A DNA stretch of 64,000 nt. It comes from Bagarius yarrelli (lineage: Eukaryota; Chordata; Actinopteri; Siluriformes; Sisoridae). The DNA lies in assembly GCA_005784505.1 (NCBI GenBank), contig VCAZ01000133.1:840501-904500 (forward strand), given 5' to 3'. A program made the translations under genes and the position numbers. Positions 60,571 to 64,000 of the stretch are shown here, in pieces. Under the pieces are notes generated by a model. The model did not search any database. It was not told the DNA's origin and saw nothing but the letters and a program-made list of their open reading frames with translations. Numbering within the stretch: position 1 is the first letter of the stretch; each line of letters begins with the position of its first letter.

Positions 60571-62782
60571 ACAGTGCCTTAAAAAAGTATTCATAGCCCT
60601 TAAACATTTACACAACCACAAACTTAAATGTATTTTGTTGAAATACCATGTGATAGACCACACAAAGTAGCACATAACTGTGAAGTGAACAAAAAAATGA
60701 TACATGGTTTTCAAAATTTCAAGCAAATAAAAATCTGAAAAGTGTGGCATGTATTAAGCCTCCCTGTTCTCTGATACCACTAATTAAATAAAATGAAAAT
60801 GTGTGCAATTTAGTCTCAGTATAAATACACCTGTTCTGTGAAGGCCTCAGTGGTTTGTTAGAGAACACTAGTGAACAAACAGCATCGTGAAGACCAAGAA
60901 TCTCACCAGACAGGTCAGGAATAAAGATGTGGAGAAGTTCAAAGGGTAAGGTTATAAAAAAAAATAACCCAATCTTTGGACATCTCAAGGAGCATTGTTC
61001 AATCCATCATCCAAAAATAGAAAACGTATGCTACAACTGCAAACCTACTAAGACATGGCCATCCAGCTAAATTGACAGACTGAGCAAGGAAAGCACTAGT
61101 CAGAGAAGCAGTCAAAAAGCCCATGGTCACTCTGGAGGAGCTGCAGAAATCCATAGCTCAGGTGGGAGAATCTGTCCACAGGACAACTATCGTTGTGCAC
61201 TCTGGCCTTTATGGAAGAGTGGCAAGAAGAAAGCCATGTTAAAAGAAAGACATAAGAAGTGCCATTTGTTTTTTTTTTCTCCAGCCATGTAGGGGACACA
61301 GCAAACATGTGGAAGAAGGTGCTCTGGTCAGATGAGTGGCAAGTGGCAAGTCTTAAAAAATTCTTTTTTACAGACGTTTCCCATCTAATCTGGCTGAGCT
61401 TGAGCTATTTTGCAAAAAAGGATGGGCAAAAATTTCAGTATCTAGATGTGCGAAGCTGGTAGAGACATACCCCAAAAGACTTGCAGCTGTAATTGCAGCA
61501 AAAGGTGGCTCTACAAAGTATTGACACGGGGGGGCTGAATACAAATGCATGCCACAGATCTTTATTTGCCTAAAAGTTTGAAAACCAGGTATCATTTTTG
61601 TTCCACTTTACAATTATGTGCTACTTTGTGTTGGTCTATTACATAACTAGACGATATGAACACATCACGCCGGTCTTATCCACACTGCATTGGCTCCCAG
61701 TGAAATACCGCATTGATTTTAAAATACTACTTCTGACCTATAAAGCACTAAATGGTCTTGCTCCGCAGTACCTGAGTAAACTGCTAGTGTCTTACATTCC
61801 GCCACGCCTACTTCGATCAAAGGATGCAGGCTGCCTGTCAATACTGCGCATTATCAAAACTACAGCAGGGGCCAAAGCCTTTTTTTACAGAGCCCCAAAG
61901 TTATTGAATAGCCTCACTATGAATATTCGAGAATCAGACACAGTCTAAGTGTTTAAGTAGTCTAGGCTAAAAACGTATTTATTTAGTCAAGCATTTTGTA
62001 TAGCTTCACCTTAGATAAAGAAGTAGATATCTGGGGGATTCATGAATGTTGAGTATTATGGTGATCTGGTATGTTTTTAAATGCTGTCTTCCCCACTCTT
62101 ATTGATCAGGGTGTTAATGATGAGTTGCTGGTTGCTTAACAGTCTTCTTTTAGTTATGCTGTCTTAGTTAGTCCATGCTTGCACTCATTCCATACACTGT
62201 GTCTCTGTTTTTCTTCTTTCTTTTTTTTTGTCTTTCTTCTCCAGTCTCTCTCTCTCTATCTCTCACTGTCGAATTACATATGCCACAACTGAGCTGCCAG
62301 TGATTCAGACCCCATCTCCACTCCGGACCTGTCAGACCCTTCCCTGTGACCCGCTCCAGTTGATGATTATTACCAGGGTGACCGAGGACGTTCCACTCTC
62401 TCATAAAGACGTTCTAGCTGTTCTTTGAGGACTTATTATCTAAGTTGCTTACACACACTGTATACCTACATAATTCCTGCTACTTGTTTTTCACCCAAAT
62501 AACAATGGGTTCTCTGTTGAGTCTGGTTCCTCACAAGGTTTCTTCCAATTCCGTCTCAGGGAGTTTTTCCTTGCCACCATCACCCCTGGCTTGCTCATCA
62601 GGGACAAACTGATTTCTGATTTATTTTCATCTTATGATTTCTTTGATTGTGTAAAGCTGCTTTGTGACAATGACCATACAAATACAATTAAATTGAATTG
62701 AATAAAATACATTTAAGTTTGTTGTAAGGTGACAAAATGTGAAACAGTTCAAAGGGTATGAATCCTTTTTTAAGACACTGTA
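60570..62782 (+). mobile_element. Tc1-like transposon remnant interrupted by a LINE
   Basis: The left end 'acagtgccttaaaaaagtat' (60571) and right end 'tttttaagacactgta' (62767-62782) are inverted copies, and the terminal similarity extends much further inward. Internally, DNA-binding and spacer segments of the family are seen in broken frames (for example around 60900-61330), but most of the catalytic part is missing. The right part is interrupted by the insertion at 61646-62703. The element is inactive. Confidence 0.75.
61646..62703 (+). mobile_element. 5'-truncated CR1/L2-clade LINE inserted in the Tc1-like element
   Basis: An open frame (61598-61948) contains HITPVLSTLHWLPVKYRID, followed by FKILLLTYKALNGLAPQYL, the C-terminal block of CR1/L2/Rex-type reverse transcriptases, ending at a stop. 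The 3' tail has 'gtaaagctgctttgtgacaa' and an ATTGAATT-type terminal repeat. It splits the 3' terminal repeat of the surrounding Tc1-like element. Confidence 0.75.
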
Positions 62783-63275
62783 TATACACTTATACACTTA
62801 TCTAATGGGATATACTATAAGAAAACTATAAAAAAAAGCTTAAGTTTTAAAGAAAAAGATGAAATATCCTATAGACAAACTCCACACATACAGTATTATT
62901 ATCAATGACCTTTCACGTGATAATACTGCTGTGATTAGTCTAAATAGCGTCTAGCATTTATTCCTGAAGTAGCTATCACCCGTCTCTTTTCCAGCAAACA
63001 GGTCATCCTCTGTCTTTCTTTTTCTTTCTTTCTATGTCTTTAAATAGCTGTGTTAACACCAGGTTAAAACACTCCTATTTCTGAGAGGCACAACAGCAGT
63101 TCCAGGCAGCAGGAGCCGAAGGCTTTAATCAGAATCCAGCTGAGTGTGACCTTTCCCAATCGCTCAGTCCACACAGCTCGCCTGCCATTCTGCCAGGTCT
63201 CCTGTGCTGGTAACGAGGAGCAAACAGCCAGCAGACACACACTTACACACGTTAGAGACACGCTGACACCCTCAC

Positions 63276-63330
63276 CTGACATGCGAAAGGGCATGGGGAT
63301 CTTCTCTCCAGTGTCTGGTTGGAAGATGGC
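63276..63330 (-). pseudogene. sfxn5: sfxn5 exon, intact by itself
   Basis: A 55-nt segment with acceptor cacccacag and donor gtgagg reads AIFQPDTGEKIPMPFRMS plus the first base of Gly. It aligns with the SFXN5 segment containing HPDTNEKIFMPFRMS. No defect is seen in this exon. Because the downstream exons of the same locus are broken, it is listed as part of the pseudogene; an intact gene with diverged parts cannot be fully excluded. Confidence 0.75.
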
Positions 63331-63339
63331 CTGTGGGTG

Positions 63340-63885
63340 TTATAGCCACACAGTAAGCACGGAGGGGGAGGGAGAAAGAAAAGCAGGAAACAGAGAAGAC
63401 AAATACAAGGGCTAAACCAACTTGTGATCACTTTATTATTCTAAAAATGTCTATTAGTAAGCTTTATTCCTGAATGCACAAAGCATTTGATATGTTATAA
63501 TTGATTGTCTGATTAAGGCTCCTCTTTCAAGAATCATTTAGAGGTATGGACTTAGCTGTTATAGCTTCTGGGGCTCATAAATTATTGAAAAAGTGGATCT
63601 ATACTTAAAATTGATTTTATTAAAACAAAACAAAATATACAGTTTGTAAATACAAATGCTTAAATGTTATGATTAATTGTGTAAATGGAACAGATATGCT
63701 CAGTGCACACTCTCTCACAGTAACCGTTGACCCATAATGCAATATAATTAGTTTTACCTGTGTATGGATAATGTGCCATATTTATAGTGTTCTAAAAGTT
63801 TCACTAATTCATTTAGGTGACTTTAAGATTAAAGAAAAAAAATACCCAGTAAGATACAAAGAAATTATTCTTTATTGGTTTTATG
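63340..63885. other. AT-rich non-coding DNA
   Basis: No further sfxn5 exon and no repeat was recognised between the exon at 63276-63330 and the SINE-like repeat at the right edge. Confidence 0.4.
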
Positions 63886-64000
63886 GGGTAGTACAGTGGC
63901 TTAGTGGTTAGTTGCCTCACAGCAGAAAGGTCCCAGGGGCCCTCCTGTGTGAAGTTTGCATGTTCTTCCTGTGCTTGCATGGGTTTACTTCAGGTACCCC
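63886..64000 (+). repeat. SINE-like fish repeat, cut by window end
   Basis: The head is 'gtacagtggcttagtggtta', then 'tgtgtgaagtttgcatgttc' and 'cttcaggtacccc'. This is the same family as 40792-41045, continuing past the window. Confidence 0.7.

Larger units (their letters stand above)
52425..63330 (-). pseudogene. sfxn5: Sideroflexin-5 locus, decaying
   Basis: Four minus-strand segments, in transcript order, match consecutive parts of sideroflexin-5, a mitochondrial inner-membrane carrier: 63330-63276, 56705-56583, 55696-55623 and 52503-52425. Signs of decay are an in-frame TAA at 56608-56606, a garbled end and lost donor at 56583, loss of conserved prolines in 55696-55623, and a one-base shift near 52451 leading to early stops. 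The exons that should encode the central membrane part, between 56706 and 63275, and a short piece between 52504 and 55622 could not be found. The 5' exons would lie right of the window. In human, SFXN5 is the convergent neighbour of EMX1, and the orientation here is the same. Assembly errors or a strongly diverged gene remain possible, but several independent defects point to a pseudogene. Confidence 0.65.

Noticed and set aside
61096..61595. Possible host gene in minus-strand open frames
   Set aside because: The DNA is part of the Tc1-like repeat; frames are fortuitous.

Overview
The window is teleost fish nuclear DNA. It is AT-rich, its genes are split by GT-AG introns, and it is dense in dinucleotide microsatellites, tRNA-derived SINEs of types common in otophysan fish, CR1/L2-like and L1-like LINE pieces and Tc1-like transposons. 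The SINE types suggest a catfish-like otophysan, but that is an inference; no species-specific marker was identified.

Layout. At the left edge (4034-4203, minus) is the first coding exon of ap5s1 (AP-5 sigma subunit); its remaining exons must lie left of base 1 or be absent. A complete 15-exon CDC25 phosphatase gene follows on the minus strand (8208-13219, 567 aa). Its neighbour AP5S1 is also next to CDC25B in human, which supports the call cdc25b. From about 13.9 to 32.6 kb there is a gene desert with SINEs, old repeats, one perfect 25-bp inverted repeat and one strong CTCF-like motif. Two plus-strand homeobox genes come next: noto (33153-34125, 3 exons, 253 aa), with a clear TATA promoter, and emx1 (42775-46161, 3 exons, 230 aa). 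The two share the same intron plan. From 46.2 kb to the right edge lies a second desert with LINE and Tc1 copies, GC-richer blocks that look like conserved regulatory DNA, and scattered minus-strand exons of a sideroflexin-5 (sfxn5) gene. These carry an in-frame stop, a frameshift, a damaged donor and missing exons, so I read them as a decaying pseudogene at the position where mammals keep SFXN5 beside EMX1.

The genes do not form an operon or one pathway. CDC25B activates cyclin-dependent kinases at G2/M, AP5S1 works in late-endosome sorting, Noto patterns the notochord and Emx1 patterns the dorsal telencephalon. What joins them is ancient linkage: CDC25B-AP5S1 (human 20p13) and NOTO-EMX1-SFXN5 (human 2p13) microsynteny are combined here. 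No CRISPR array, tRNA, rRNA or prokaryotic element was seen.
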